In this document: in pieces, positions 28,595 to 36,548 of the stretch
Layout of the letters: each line of letters starts with the position of its first letter
Numbering within the stretch: the first letter of the stretch is position 1
Source of the DNA: Rugosibacter aromaticivorans
GTDB taxonomy: Bacteria; Pseudomonadota; Gammaproteobacteria; Burkholderiales; Rhodocyclaceae
NCBI RefSeq assembly: GCF_000934545.1
Contig: NZ_CP010554.1
Coordinates: 310,001 to 374,000, forward strand
Direction: 5' to 3'
Length of the DNA: 64,000 nt
Translations under genes and position numbers: made by a program
The notes under the pieces: generated by a model
Database searches by the model: none
What the model was told of the DNA's origin: nothing
What the model saw: only the letters and a program-made list of their open reading frames with translations

Positions 28595-28974
28595 TTTTTA
28601 GAGGTTCCCGTCGGAGGTTGCTTCACGTGAGGGGTGGTGGCACGCGGTTTGGCCACTGGATTTTTTTGGATGGAGGGGGTCAGCCGTAAAATTTCCTGGC
28701 CGTTATCGCCCTGCAATACGACTTCATTTTCGGCAATTTTAACGACGCGCTTTTCACCCACTTTGCTGCCTAGACGCACTGTCTGCCCGGCAATCAGTGC
28801 CGTCGATCGACCTTTGCCTGGCCGCACAATAATGGCTTGCAGGCCCAGACTGTTACCTGTGTTCGAAGATGAGCCGTCAGCCATCGACGCATCTGCCGGA
28901 CGGGTGGGATCAGCCACTTGGGCTGCCGCTGTTAGCGAGAATAGAGCAAGCAAAAATATTGTCACGCGGCGCAT
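28591..28974 (-). CDS. mshK: MSHA biogenesis protein MshK
   Basis: A small periplasmic protein (127 aa) with a signal peptide MRRVTIFLLALFSLTAAAQV and the PilP/GspC-like segment DPTRPADASM, LGLQAIIVRPGKGRSTALI and VRLGSKVGEKRVVKIAENEV. This matches MshK, proposed as the PilP equivalent. The start at 28974 overlaps the mshJ stop (TGATG). The longer frame to 28989 lacks a good start context. Confidence 0.85.
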   Translation of the reverse strand: MRRVTIFLLALFSLTAAAQVADPTRPADASMADGSSSNTGNSLGLQAIIVRPGKGRSTALIAGQTVRLGSKVGEKRVVKIAENEVVLQGDNGQEILRLTPSIQKNPVAKPRATTPHVKQPPTGTSKK

Positions 28975-29681
28975 CACATGACCAACCAATCTTTATCCAA
29001 ACTCAAAGTGTAGACGCGTAGCACCATTTCATTTCGCGGATAGCGTGTGGATATGAGCTCAAGCCGGTTCCACATTAAGCGTTGCGGCATGGTTTCCAGG
29101 CTGGTTAAATAATTCAGCAAGTCAAGGTAACTGCCTGCCAGGCGGAGCTCGATGCCGTGTTGCCAAATGCCATCAGCGGGCGATGTGGTTGTGGCCTCCG
29201 CGCTACTGGCGGCAGCCTGATGACTCGCGCCGGGTGCATTCTTGGTGGGATTTCCCACAGGCTCAGGTGGCAGAGTTTTTAATTCAAGGAGCTCAATGCC
29301 GCGATTACGTGCGAGCAGGTCTTCCAGAAAACTGCGCATGCGTGAAGGCGACACCATGCCTTGCTCAAAGCGTGTTAGCCGTGTATTGATGGCATTCATG
29401 GCGTCTTTGAGCTGAGCCAGGCGTCGCCGATTCGCCGTATCTGGGTCGGCGACAGCCTGCACAGCAATAAGCTGTGCTTTTTGCTGCAACAGTTCGGTAC
29501 GTGCGGCAGTTGTTTCAGCTTGTGCTGCGCGTATTTTCTGCCAGGCGGCATCGATGCCGAAATTAAATAGCAAGAAACCGCCACCAAAAAGCAGGGCGAT
29601 CGCGAGAATCGCCCGTTCCCGGCGCGGGCGTGCCAAGAATTGTGCACACCAGCCTTGCCAGCGCATGCGGAGTGCGTTCAT
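28974..29681 (-). CDS. mshJ: MSHA biogenesis protein MshJ (PilO-like)
   Basis: Bitopic membrane protein with one helix (ILAIALLFGGGFLLFNFGI, about residues 25-43), a periplasmic coiled coil (KIRAAQAETTAARTELLQQK) and a ferredoxin-like C-terminal domain (GIELRLAGSYLDLLNYLTSL), the PilO/GspM architecture. It forms the inner-membrane alignment complex with the upstream PilM- and PilN-like proteins. It overlaps its neighbours by a few bases on both sides. Confidence 0.87.
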   Translation of the reverse strand: MNALRMRWQGWCAQFLARPRRERAILAIALLFGGGFLLFNFGIDAAWQKIRAAQAETTAARTELLQQKAQLIAVQAVADPDTANRRRLAQLKDAMNAINTRLTRFEQGMVSPSRMRSFLEDLLARNRGIELLELKTLPPEPVGNPTKNAPGASHQAAASSAEATTTSPADGIWQHGIELRLAGSYLDLLNYLTSLETMPQRLMWNRLELISTRYPRNEMVLRVYTLSLDKDWLVM

Positions 29682-30400
29682 CTGGCTCCCTGCGATACGG
29701 ATGTTGGCGTGAGCACGAAATGAATCGGTCGCCGGGGTGTACTGAAACCCTTGGGTTGAATGGCTGGCTCACTAAAAGTCGGCGCTGGTGAGACGGCGGC
29801 TGAGGTGGTTTGGGATGCACCGGTTGCGGTGTTACCCGAGGCGGCATCGACGTTGGCGTCACGCTGTAGGCTGAGTGCTGAAAATTGTCGACCCTGAAAG
29901 ACTTTTTCGCTGCCTAAACGGCGGATGTACTCCGGCACGATTTTTTCGTCGAACGTGCTACCGTGAATTTCCATATCGCTGCCGCCGGTGCCCAATGTAA
30001 AACCGGTGAGCCATAAACCGGGGGGCACCTGGTGGGCAAACCCGAGCAGATAAGCAGAAAATCCCCCGCTGTTGCCTACGGCGCCGCTTTCCAGCAAGCG
30101 GGCAATTTCTTCGCGCCGGGCGATTGTCGCTTGCGCGTGATTAACTTCAGCCAATAGCTGCGGGTTGGCCGGCCGACTGGCCAATTGGTTGGCTTCATCG
30201 AGTTGCATTTTGACGGTTTCCAGCTCCCTGCTTACAGCGACAACTTCGCTTTGCTGCCGCGACAAATCACGTTGAGCGATGAAGGCTAGTACCCCTAGAA
30301 CGCCAAACAGTACGACTGCCGCCAGGGCCAAGTTGTCCAGATTCAGCCAGTCGCGAACTTTCAAAAACCGCGCGTGGTAAAGATTGATTTGCGCGCTCAA
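29678..30400 (-). CDS. PilN-like MSHA inner-membrane protein (MshI2)
   Basis: Fimbrial-assembly PilN-type protein. A short cytoplasmic N-terminus (MSAQINLYHARFLKVRDWL, resembling the PilN INLLPWR segment that binds PilM) precedes one helix (LALAAVVLFGVLGVLAFIAQ), a coiled coil and a ferredoxin-like domain. The C-terminal tail (residues about 185-240) is Ala/Thr/Pro-rich and probably disordered. A copy of the dispersed repeat encodes AAVSPAPTF within that tail. Confidence 0.82.
   Translation of the reverse strand: MSAQINLYHARFLKVRDWLNLDNLALAAVVLFGVLGVLAFIAQRDLSRQQSEVVAVSRELETVKMQLDEANQLASRPANPQLLAEVNHAQATIARREEIARLLESGAVGNSGGFSAYLLGFAHQVPPGLWLTGFTLGTGGSDMEIHGSTFDEKIVPEYIRRLGSEKVFQGRQFSALSLQRDANVDAASGNTATGASQTTSAAVSPAPTFSEPAIQPKGFSTPRRPIHFVLTPTSVSQGAR
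29774..29800 (+). repeat. Dispersed 25-bp repeat, copy G (in PilN-like gene)
   Basis: AAAAGTCGGCGCTGG then TGAGACGGCGGC. It is identical to copy D over 26 bases. It is antisense to the host gene, in frame 'cca gcg ccg act ttt', inside the disordered C-terminal tail. Confidence 0.85.
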
Positions 30401-31326
30401 GACGCAGGTTCCTCACGCAGGGCGGCACCCAAGGCGCGCAGGCATTGGAATTGGCGCTGCGGATCAAGCAGCGCCGGTACGGCACTGAGATCGATGATAT
30501 CGGCCAGATTTAAAACGGTAACGGTGAGCGACAGGTTGTTGCGCAAGTAATCCATATATCCGGTAACTCCGGGAATAGCACCTACGACAAGACCAGAGAG
30601 CGGTACCATGCTATAGCTACGGTCAAAATTATCCAGTGAGCGTTGTATATCCAGCGCGATGCGCTCAAAGAGCTGTTCTCGCCGCTCTGGGCTAGCCGAT
30701 AGCAATTGTTCTGCCGAAATTTCAATATGCCGCGCTACGAGTAGCTCCCCACCAAAGGTAAAGGTCAGCAGCCCTTCGGATTCATCAAAAATGAGCATGG
30801 CCAAGCCACGGTCTTCTTCTTCGAGCAAAGCCGATATGTTGCGTTGAGCGAGCTCTGGTACGTCAATCGCGGTGAGCTCGAGTTTGGCCGATTGGAAGGA
30901 TTGTATGAGCGGTGCCATCACCGTTTCAGCTGCCAGCAGTGCATAGACTTGCGGTGAGCGGCCGAGCGGAGGAATCGGCAAAAGATCAATTGCGGCAGTA
31001 TCTACGGGGAAGCCCACCTGGTCTTTGAGTTTCCAGCGAACGATTTCACGTGCTTCGTCAAGCGGTCCGTCGACGGCATCAGTCAAAACCACTTGATACT
31101 GGCCAGCGGGAAGCAATGCCATGAGATGATGGTGATGCAGCCGTAAAGGCTTTTTGAGGGCAGTCAAGGTCGTGGCATCATCCGCGCCGCGTTCGATGGA
31201 TTCAGCTAGCAGCACTTGGGGCAGGTGGCCTGTCGTGCGAAGAATATGCACGAAATCAAACCGGCGTGGACTTTGCCCGATAGCGAGCCAGCCAGGTTCG
31301 TGTGGTGTTTTGAGAAATGGAAACAT
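30397..31326 (-). CDS. mshI: MSHA biogenesis protein MshI (PilM-like)
   Basis: Cytoplasmic actin-like protein of the PilM type (309 aa), which recruits the PilN/O-like pair. Recognisable pieces are WKLKDQVGFPVDTAAIDLLP (the W-K-L/x-D segment of the PilM/MshI family), LAMLIFDESEGLLTFTFGGE and SLDNFDRSYSMVPLSGLVVG. It overlaps the PilN-like gene by ATGA. Because mshA upstream has its own terminator, this block needs readthrough or its own promoter in the 259-bp gap. Confidence 0.86.
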   Translation of the reverse strand: MFPFLKTPHEPGWLAIGQSPRRFDFVHILRTTGHLPQVLLAESIERGADDATTLTALKKPLRLHHHHLMALLPAGQYQVVLTDAVDGPLDEAREIVRWKLKDQVGFPVDTAAIDLLPIPPLGRSPQVYALLAAETVMAPLIQSFQSAKLELTAIDVPELAQRNISALLEEEDRGLAMLIFDESEGLLTFTFGGELLVARHIEISAEQLLSASPERREQLFERIALDIQRSLDNFDRSYSMVPLSGLVVGAIPGVTGYMDYLRNNLSLTVTVLNLADIIDLSAVPALLDPQRQFQCLRALGAALREEPAS

Positions 31327-31449
31327 AAGGCGAAAAAGCTAATTCCCGCCACTATACTGAGTTACGCGCTGATTCAACGGGTAAAATCAGCCCTAAAGCT
31401 TGCCCAATTGGGCAGATTAGAAACATTACAGCGGACTGAAAACGAATAT

Positions 31450-31474
31450 AAAAAAGTCGGCGTTGGTGATACGG
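31450..31474 (+). repeat. Dispersed 25-bp repeat, copy H (between mshI and mshA)
   Basis: AAAAAAGTCGGCGTTGG then TGATACGG, in the non-coding gap between mshI and the mshA terminator. Two mismatches in 25 bases separate it from copy K. Confidence 0.85.
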
Positions 31475-31508
31475 TAAAACAGGGCGATGGCAAAGCAGGT
31501 ATTCAGCA

Positions 31509-31551
31509 AAAAACTAAAAAAACAGGGCCAGACAGAATGTGCCTGGCCCTG
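31509..31551 (-). terminator. Strong rho-independent terminator of mshA
   Basis: On the minus strand CAGGGCCAG, an 11-base loop and CTGGCCCTG are followed by a long T-rich run (TTTTTTTAGTTTTTT). The nine-pair GC-rich stem lies 35 bases past the pilin stop, so it separates the pilin transcript from mshI-N. Confidence 0.93.
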
Positions 31552-31585
31552 CTTCTAACGTGACAATAGCGTATTAACGCATGGG

Positions 31586-32158
31586 TTAGCAACCCGTTGT
31601 GTTCCCGTTTGCCGAGGGCGGTGTTGTCGCACCAATGATAGCAGCGCCACCCGCGACAGTCGGCGAGGTGTATGTAAAGAAACATGTTGCCGGGTTGGTG
31701 CCACCGTTCACGCGGATAGTGAGCACTGCCCCTGCGCCGGCTCCACCACCCGTGGTTGATATTTGCTCTGCAGTGAGTGCGGCGGCGGTGGCTGGGAATG
31801 TGGAGCTTAAACCTGCCGAATCAACGATACCTGCCAAGTTGGCGGTAGGGTAAAGATTCAGAATTTGCACACGCCCTGATTCGGTACACAAGTTTGTCGT
31901 GTTATTTGCAATAGCCGGACCAAATCCGAGTGCGACCGGACAAGCGACTGTATCGGCCACACCGCCACGTGCCAAGGCGGTGCCATGCACCAAGGCCGCT
32001 GCGGCAGCAACCGCACCGCGTGCTGCATTGAGCTTGGCAATCCGCGCATCGCGTTGCAGGTTGGTGAAGCGCGGCAAAGCCACGGCGGCCAGAATGCCCA
32101 GGATAGTGATGACCACCACCAATTCGATTAAGGTAAAGCCGGTTTGATTTTTACGCAT
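31586..32158 (-). CDS. mshA: MSHA major pilin-like prepilin MshA
   Basis: Type IV prepilin with a short leader and the PilD cleavage site MRKNQTG|FTLIELVVVITI (Glu5 of the mature protein). The hydrophobic N-terminal helix is followed by an Ala/Gly/Thr-rich globular head. Cysteines in CFFTYTSPTV and at the extreme C-terminus (TTGC) could form the D-region disulfide. It has 190 aa. GAGGAG precedes the ATG. Separate promoter and terminator signals fit a major subunit made in excess. Confidence 0.92.
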   Translation of the reverse strand: MRKNQTGFTLIELVVVITILGILAAVALPRFTNLQRDARIAKLNAARGAVAAAAALVHGTALARGGVADTVACPVALGFGPAIANNTTNLCTESGRVQILNLYPTANLAGIVDSAGLSSTFPATAAALTAEQISTTGGGAGAGAVLTIRVNGGTNPATCFFTYTSPTVAGGAAIIGATTPPSANGNTTGC

Positions 32159-32308
32159 GAACTACTCCTCGGTTTCAAGTGCAACAGTTTATCGGTTGAT
32201 CACAAATGTCGGCTACGACAACATCACAGAAGATAGAACAAAACAACTGCATTTCGTCTGGTGATAATGGCAAGAAAAACCTTTTTCCTCAGCCTTCCTG
32301 CAAAATTA

Positions 32309-32324
32309 AGCAAATAGCATGCCA
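32309..32324 (-). promoter_or_regulatory. Sigma-54 (RpoN) type promoter upstream of mshA
   Basis: The minus strand reads TGGCATGCTATTTGCT: -24 GG and -12 GC dinucleotides with exactly ten bases between them, in the TGGCA/TTGCT context. The predicted start is near 32298, leaving a leader of about 140 bases before the mshA ATG. RpoN control of major pilin genes is known in other bacteria. No activator gene is seen nearby. Confidence 0.65.
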
Positions 32325-32351
32325 CAAATTGTATGCATGAAGTCCATCATG

Positions 32352-32927
32352 TCAAGGTGTCTGCCATTGAAATGCACGGACGGGCTTCAGATGTGCGTGC
32401 CCATTGCCTGTCAACACCACGCGCAGGCGAACTTCCAGCATTTTTTTTGGCTCGTTTGCACTTGCTTTGGCAAGCCCATTGCGGCCTAAAGGGCTTAGCT
32501 GAATGCGATCAGCAACTTTGGGCAGATAAACAACTTCTGTGCGGCGGCTATCCCAATACCATGCGCCAGGTCTTGGCGCAGCTTGCGCGGGGTAAGCGCC
32601 CGCATAGCCAAGCGGCTTGGGAGACAGCCACTGAAAGGGGTTTTCACGTTGCAGCATGGTGTTATCAGGGGATTCGCCCCGGGTTCCGCGGCTCATGAGC
32701 TCGTAGCTGAGCGCGCGCTCCAAAGCAGCGCAGTTGTCTTCAAACCCTCGTCGTTCGGTTTCTGCCTGGGCAAATAGCAATCCCTGAAAAAGAAAATAGG
32801 CCGCAACGCTGATAATCACCAAAACCACAGAAAATTCGAGCGAGGTGAGGCCGCATATTCTTGCTGGCTTGACCAGATGTGCCCGTATGCGTTGATATCT
32901 GGACAGGTTGCGCATTTTGTCTAGCAC
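32352..32927 (-). CDS. Prepilin-like protein of the MSHA cluster (MshF-like)
   Basis: A 191-aa protein with a long basic leader (about 26 residues) and a prepilin-type site G|LTSLEFSVVLVIISVAAYF, with Glu at mature position 5. The remainder is soluble and Pro/Arg-rich (NPFQWLSPKPLGYAGAYP). It stands between mshG and mshA, where Vibrio has mshF/mshB. It is probably a minor pilin or tip protein. The leader is longer than usual. An alternative ATG is at 32915. Confidence 0.72.
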   Translation of the reverse strand: MLDKMRNLSRYQRIRAHLVKPARICGLTSLEFSVVLVIISVAAYFLFQGLLFAQAETERRGFEDNCAALERALSYELMSRGTRGESPDNTMLQRENPFQWLSPKPLGYAGAYPAQAAPRPGAWYWDSRRTEVVYLPKVADRIQLSPLGRNGLAKASANEPKKMLEVRLRVVLTGNGHAHLKPVRAFQWQTP

Positions 32928-32931
32928 TTGA

Positions 32932-34179
32932 TTAGTGCTTGATCATGGTGCTGCCCAAATCCCAAATGGGCAGGAAGATACCCAGGGCGAGCACCAGCAC
33001 CATCGCGCCGAGCGCGACGATCAGAATTGGTTCGATTTGCTGAGAAAGCGTTTTGAGTTCGTACTCCACTTCGCTTTGATACATGTCGGCGACTTCCTGC
33101 ATCATGTCGTCCAGCGCGCCGGATTCTTCACCAACGGCAATCATCTGGATCACCACGGGAGTAAACACCCCCGCTGCAATCGTGGTGCGCAGCACACTTT
33201 CGCCACGTTCAATGCCTTCACGCATTTTTTCGATTTTGGCGGCAATAAAGGCGTTATCGACTGTTTCTGCCACATTGCTCAGTGCCTGAATGATGGGTAC
33301 TCCGCTGCGTGACGACAAGGCAAAGGCGTGGGCGAAATGGGCGAGCGTGCCTTTTTGGATAATCTTTCCCGCAACCGGGATTTTCATCTTGAGGCGATCC
33401 CAGTCGTAGCGACCTTGGTCAGTTTTACGCCAGGCATTAAAAGCGAGCACTGCCAGGGCGACCCCGGCGATCAAAAAGGGCCAGGAATTCACCATGAATT
33501 CAGAAAAACCGATCAACACGCGCGTCATCAGCGGTAATTCGGCGTTCAAGCCTTTGAAGGTTTTGGCAAATGCCGGAATAACAAAAATATTGATGACCAG
33601 CATGGCCACCGCCATCGCAGCGAGCACGAACGAGGGATAACGCAGGGCAGACTTCACCTGCTCTTTCATAAAGCGCTCAAAATCAAGATGTTCAAACAGG
33701 CGGATGAATACCTCTTCCAGTCGCCCGGTCATCTCGCCTACGCGCACCATGGATATATAAAATCGCGAAAACACCTCCGGATGCCGTGCCAGCGAGAGCG
33801 ATAGATCACGTCCAGAGTCCAGGCCTTCACGCACATCACCGAGTACGATTTTCATGGCCGGGTTGTTGTTCGATTCCTGTAATCCAGCCAAGGCCCGCAT
33901 GATTGGCACTCCTGCACGCAGCAGGGTGTGTAGCTGGCGTGAAAAGAGCAGCACGTCAATGGAGTTGACTTTTTCTTTGAAGAACTGAAAACTCGGCGTT
34001 GTGGACGCACTGTCTTGCTTGCTTGTAGCGGACAAGTTCGTGCCCTGTGGTTTGATCTCGATCGGTGTGATGCGCATGCCCAGCAAGCTGTCGGCAACCG
34101 CATTGGCGGCTGCGCCTTCCATCACGCCTTGGACTATATCCCCTGCGCCATTGCGGCCGCGCCAGCTGAAATCAGGCAT
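32932..34179 (-). CDS. mshG: MSHA inner-membrane platform protein MshG (PilC/GspF family)
   Basis: Polytopic platform protein of type IV pilus and type II secretion machines (415 aa). Two GspF domains are visible, the first around LLFSRQLHTLLRAGVPIMRA and the second around FAHAFALSSRSGVPIIQALS, each followed by transmembrane segments. The C-terminus has PILIVALGAMVLVLALGIFL. It starts eight bases after mshE. Confidence 0.94.
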   Translation of the reverse strand: MPDFSWRGRNGAGDIVQGVMEGAAANAVADSLLGMRITPIEIKPQGTNLSATSKQDSASTTPSFQFFKEKVNSIDVLLFSRQLHTLLRAGVPIMRALAGLQESNNNPAMKIVLGDVREGLDSGRDLSLSLARHPEVFSRFYISMVRVGEMTGRLEEVFIRLFEHLDFERFMKEQVKSALRYPSFVLAAMAVAMLVINIFVIPAFAKTFKGLNAELPLMTRVLIGFSEFMVNSWPFLIAGVALAVLAFNAWRKTDQGRYDWDRLKMKIPVAGKIIQKGTLAHFAHAFALSSRSGVPIIQALSNVAETVDNAFIAAKIEKMREGIERGESVLRTTIAAGVFTPVVIQMIAVGEESGALDDMMQEVADMYQSEVEYELKTLSQQIEPILIVALGAMVLVLALGIFLPIWDLGSTMIKH

Positions 34180-34187
34180 GGAGTCTC

Positions 34188-35894
34188 CTATTCGTCGAGT
34201 TGCGTACTAATCCGCATGGCTTCACCCACCGTGGTTTTGCCATCCAGCACCAGGCGCACCGCATCATGGCGCAAGGTTTTTCCCGCCATTTGCTGGCGGC
34301 CTAAGGCCATGAATTCGTTGGGGTCTCCACGGTTGACTGCTTCTACCATCGTGTTGGTCATTTCCAGCATTTCGTATACCGCCTGACGACCTTGATAACC
34401 GGTGTTGGCGCAATGACTGCATCCTTGACCATGGACATAGCGGTGGTCATCCACGTGATCCTCCAACTCGCTTGTGAGCCATAAATGCTCATGCGGTAAC
34501 AAGGTATAAGGTACGGTACAGTTCGTACAGACCAGTCGCACCAGACGTTGCGCGAGCACGATTTGCACGGAGAGAGCCACCATATAACGCGGCACACCCA
34601 TGTCCAGCAGGCGGATAGGCGTCGATAAGGCATCATTGGTATGCAAAGTCGAGAGCACCAAATGGCCGGTCATGGAAGCGCGCATGCCGATTTCCGCCGT
34701 ATCCTGATCGCGCATTTCGCCGATCAATACAATGTCCGGATCTTGGCGCAAGGCCGAGCGCAATACGCGGCTAAAGGTCAGGTCGATTTTTTCATGTACC
34801 TGCACCTGGTTGATGCCTGGCAACCGGTATTCAATCGGGTCTTCCACCGTGATGATTTTCTTTTCCGGTGTGTTCAGGGCATTGAGCGCGGCATACAGCG
34901 TGGTGGTTTTGCCTGAACCAGTCGGGCCGGTGACCAGCACAATGCCGGAAGGTCGGTTGATCGCATGGCGGAAACGTTCGAGAATATACGGTGGCATATG
35001 CAAACGATCTAAATGCAACAAACCTGTGTTCTGCGCGAGCAAACGCATCACAACCGATTCGCCATGCTGGGTCGGCATGGTCGAAATGCGGATATCAATC
35101 GCTTCATTGCGCAGCTTGATATTGAACCGGCCATCTTGCGGCAAGCGTTTTTCAGAAATATCCAGCCCGGACATCAGTTTGAGGCGCAGAACGAGTGCGG
35201 TAGAAATTTTTGCATCGGCTTCTGTCTGAATGCGCAATACACCATCAATGCGAAAACGAATGATGAGCGAAGATTCTTGTGGTTCGATATGAATGTCGGA
35301 GGCGCGCAGTTTCAGCGCTTCTTCAAACACGGTATTGAGTAGCTTGACGACAGGTGCATCTTCAGCGCCTGCGGTGAGACCGAGCAGGTTGCCAAACTCG
35401 GCCGGCATATCGGATAAGTCCGCCGTGAGTTCTTTGGCCAGGCCAGAAATTTCTTCGGTGCGGGTATAGACACGATCAATGGTGCCCATCAACTGGCTTT
35501 CCGTGACGACTGCCAGGTCAATGTCTCGCTTGAGTAGTCGTGCCAAATCATCAAAAGCAGCCAAATCGGTTGGGTCAGCCATGCCAACCAGCAACATGCC
35601 GGCACGTTCGCTCAACACCAGCGCACGCAGGCGTCGCGCTTGGCTTTCCGGTAACAGGTTGATGTGTTCCGGTTTAGGATTGAATTGGCGTAGATCAATG
35701 AAGTCTGCACCCAATTGACGCGCCAGGGCAGTGGAAATACCTTCTTCTGTGACGTAGTTGCTCTCTACCAAAACACGCCCTAATTTGCGTCCGGTACGTT
35801 TTTGTTCATCGAGCGCGTGCTTTAATTGTTCGGCGGTGATAAGACCCTGCTGTACAAGCAGATCACCCAACCGAATCTTTTCTGGGCGGGCCAT
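34188..35894 (-). CDS. mshE: MSHA assembly ATPase MshE with c-di-GMP-binding N-domain
   Basis: Hexameric extension ATPase of the GspE/PilB family. The N-terminal MshEN region has RLGDLLVQQGLITAEQLKHA...Q, which fits the published c-di-GMP motif (RLGxxL, then G, L and Q at fixed spacing), and a second degenerate unit KLGRVLVESNYVTEEG. The ATPase core has Walker A GPTGSGKTTTLYAAL, the Asp box IVLIGEMRDQDTAEIG, the His box HLVLSTLHTNDA and a zinc tetracysteine (CTNC...CSHC). The start at 35894 has GGAG upstream; the frame to 35948 is not needed. The protein has 568 aa. Confidence 0.94.
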   Translation of the reverse strand: MARPEKIRLGDLLVQQGLITAEQLKHALDEQKRTGRKLGRVLVESNYVTEEGISTALARQLGADFIDLRQFNPKPEHINLLPESQARRLRALVLSERAGMLLVGMADPTDLAAFDDLARLLKRDIDLAVVTESQLMGTIDRVYTRTEEISGLAKELTADLSDMPAEFGNLLGLTAGAEDAPVVKLLNTVFEEALKLRASDIHIEPQESSLIIRFRIDGVLRIQTEADAKISTALVLRLKLMSGLDISEKRLPQDGRFNIKLRNEAIDIRISTMPTQHGESVVMRLLAQNTGLLHLDRLHMPPYILERFRHAINRPSGIVLVTGPTGSGKTTTLYAALNALNTPEKKIITVEDPIEYRLPGINQVQVHEKIDLTFSRVLRSALRQDPDIVLIGEMRDQDTAEIGMRASMTGHLVLSTLHTNDALSTPIRLLDMGVPRYMVALSVQIVLAQRLVRLVCTNCTVPYTLLPHEHLWLTSELEDHVDDHRYVHGQGCSHCANTGYQGRQAVYEMLEMTNTMVEAVNRGDPNEFMALGRQQMAGKTLRHDAVRLVLDGKTTVGEAMRISTQLDE

Positions 35895-35990
35895 TAAATG
35901 GTCTCCAAAGGGCTTATTTTGCGATATTACACGAAGTTTTTTCGTCAATCATCTGATTAATTTAGGAAAATACTGTATTTTTTGGAGAGT

Positions 35991-36494
35991 ATGCCATTGT
36001 TCCATGTGATTCTAGTAGCCCCTGAAATACCGCCCAACACGGGCAATGTGATCCGCCTGTGCGCCAATGCCGGGGCACGTCTGCATCTGGTGGAGCCGCT
36101 CGGCTTTGATCTTTCTGCTGCGCAGTTGCGACGTGCTGGAATGGATTATGTCGATCTGGCGATGGTTACCGTGCATGCCGATTGGGCAGCTTGCCGCGCG
36201 ATGCTCAAGGCTGAAGGTGCGGGACGGCTATTTGCTTTGACCATCAAGGGGACGCGTCCCTATGCCCGTAGTGGAGTCAGCAACGCCACCAGCCCCGACT
36301 TTTCACCGGACGATGCATTTGTTTTTGGTTCAGAGTCGAGTGGATTACCTGCCAATGTGCTGGCCGATATTGCCCCGGAGAACCGCCTGCGGCTGCCGAT
36401 GATGCCCAGCAACCGCTGTTTGAATTTATCGAATACCGTGGCGATTGTGGTTTATGAGGCGTGGCGCCAAAACGGGTTTGCGGGTGGGGCTTAG
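35991..36494 (+). CDS. trmL: tRNA (cytidine/uridine-2'-O-)-methyltransferase TrmL
   Basis: SPOUT methyltransferase modifying the wobble base of tRNA(Leu). It shows EIPPNTGNVIRLCANAG, FGSESSGLP and the trefoil-knot end RCLNLSNTVAIVVYEAWRQ. ATG 35991 is preferred over TTG 35982. Compared with E. coli TrmL as I remember it, the segment between KGT and the FG(S/P)E motif is about eight residues longer. That extra piece coincides with a dispersed repeat copy (SNATSPDF). Confidence 0.94.
   Translation: MPLFHVILVAPEIPPNTGNVIRLCANAGARLHLVEPLGFDLSAAQLRRAGMDYVDLAMVTVHADWAACRAMLKAEGAGRLFALTIKGTRPYARSGVSNATSPDFSPDDAFVFGSESSGLPANVLADIAPENRLRLPMMPSNRCLNLSNTVAIVVYEAWRQNGFAGGA
36281..36304 (-). repeat. Dispersed 25-bp repeat, copy I (in trmL)
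   Basis: The minus strand reads GAAAAGTCGGGGCTGG then TGGCGTTG, a diverged right half. It is antisense to trmL, in frame 'acc agc ccc gac ttt', coding for SNATSPDF in what looks like an eight-residue insertion. Confidence 0.65.
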
Positions 36495-36548
36495 GTCGCG
36501 CGCGTGGGTGAAGTATTGAGGCAACAATGAAGCGCTGGCTGTCATGCG

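Noticed and set aside
33980..34005. Possible degenerate repeat in mshG (AAAACTCGGCGTTG)
   Set aside because: The left half is similar with mismatches in the core and the right half does not match. Too weak to list.
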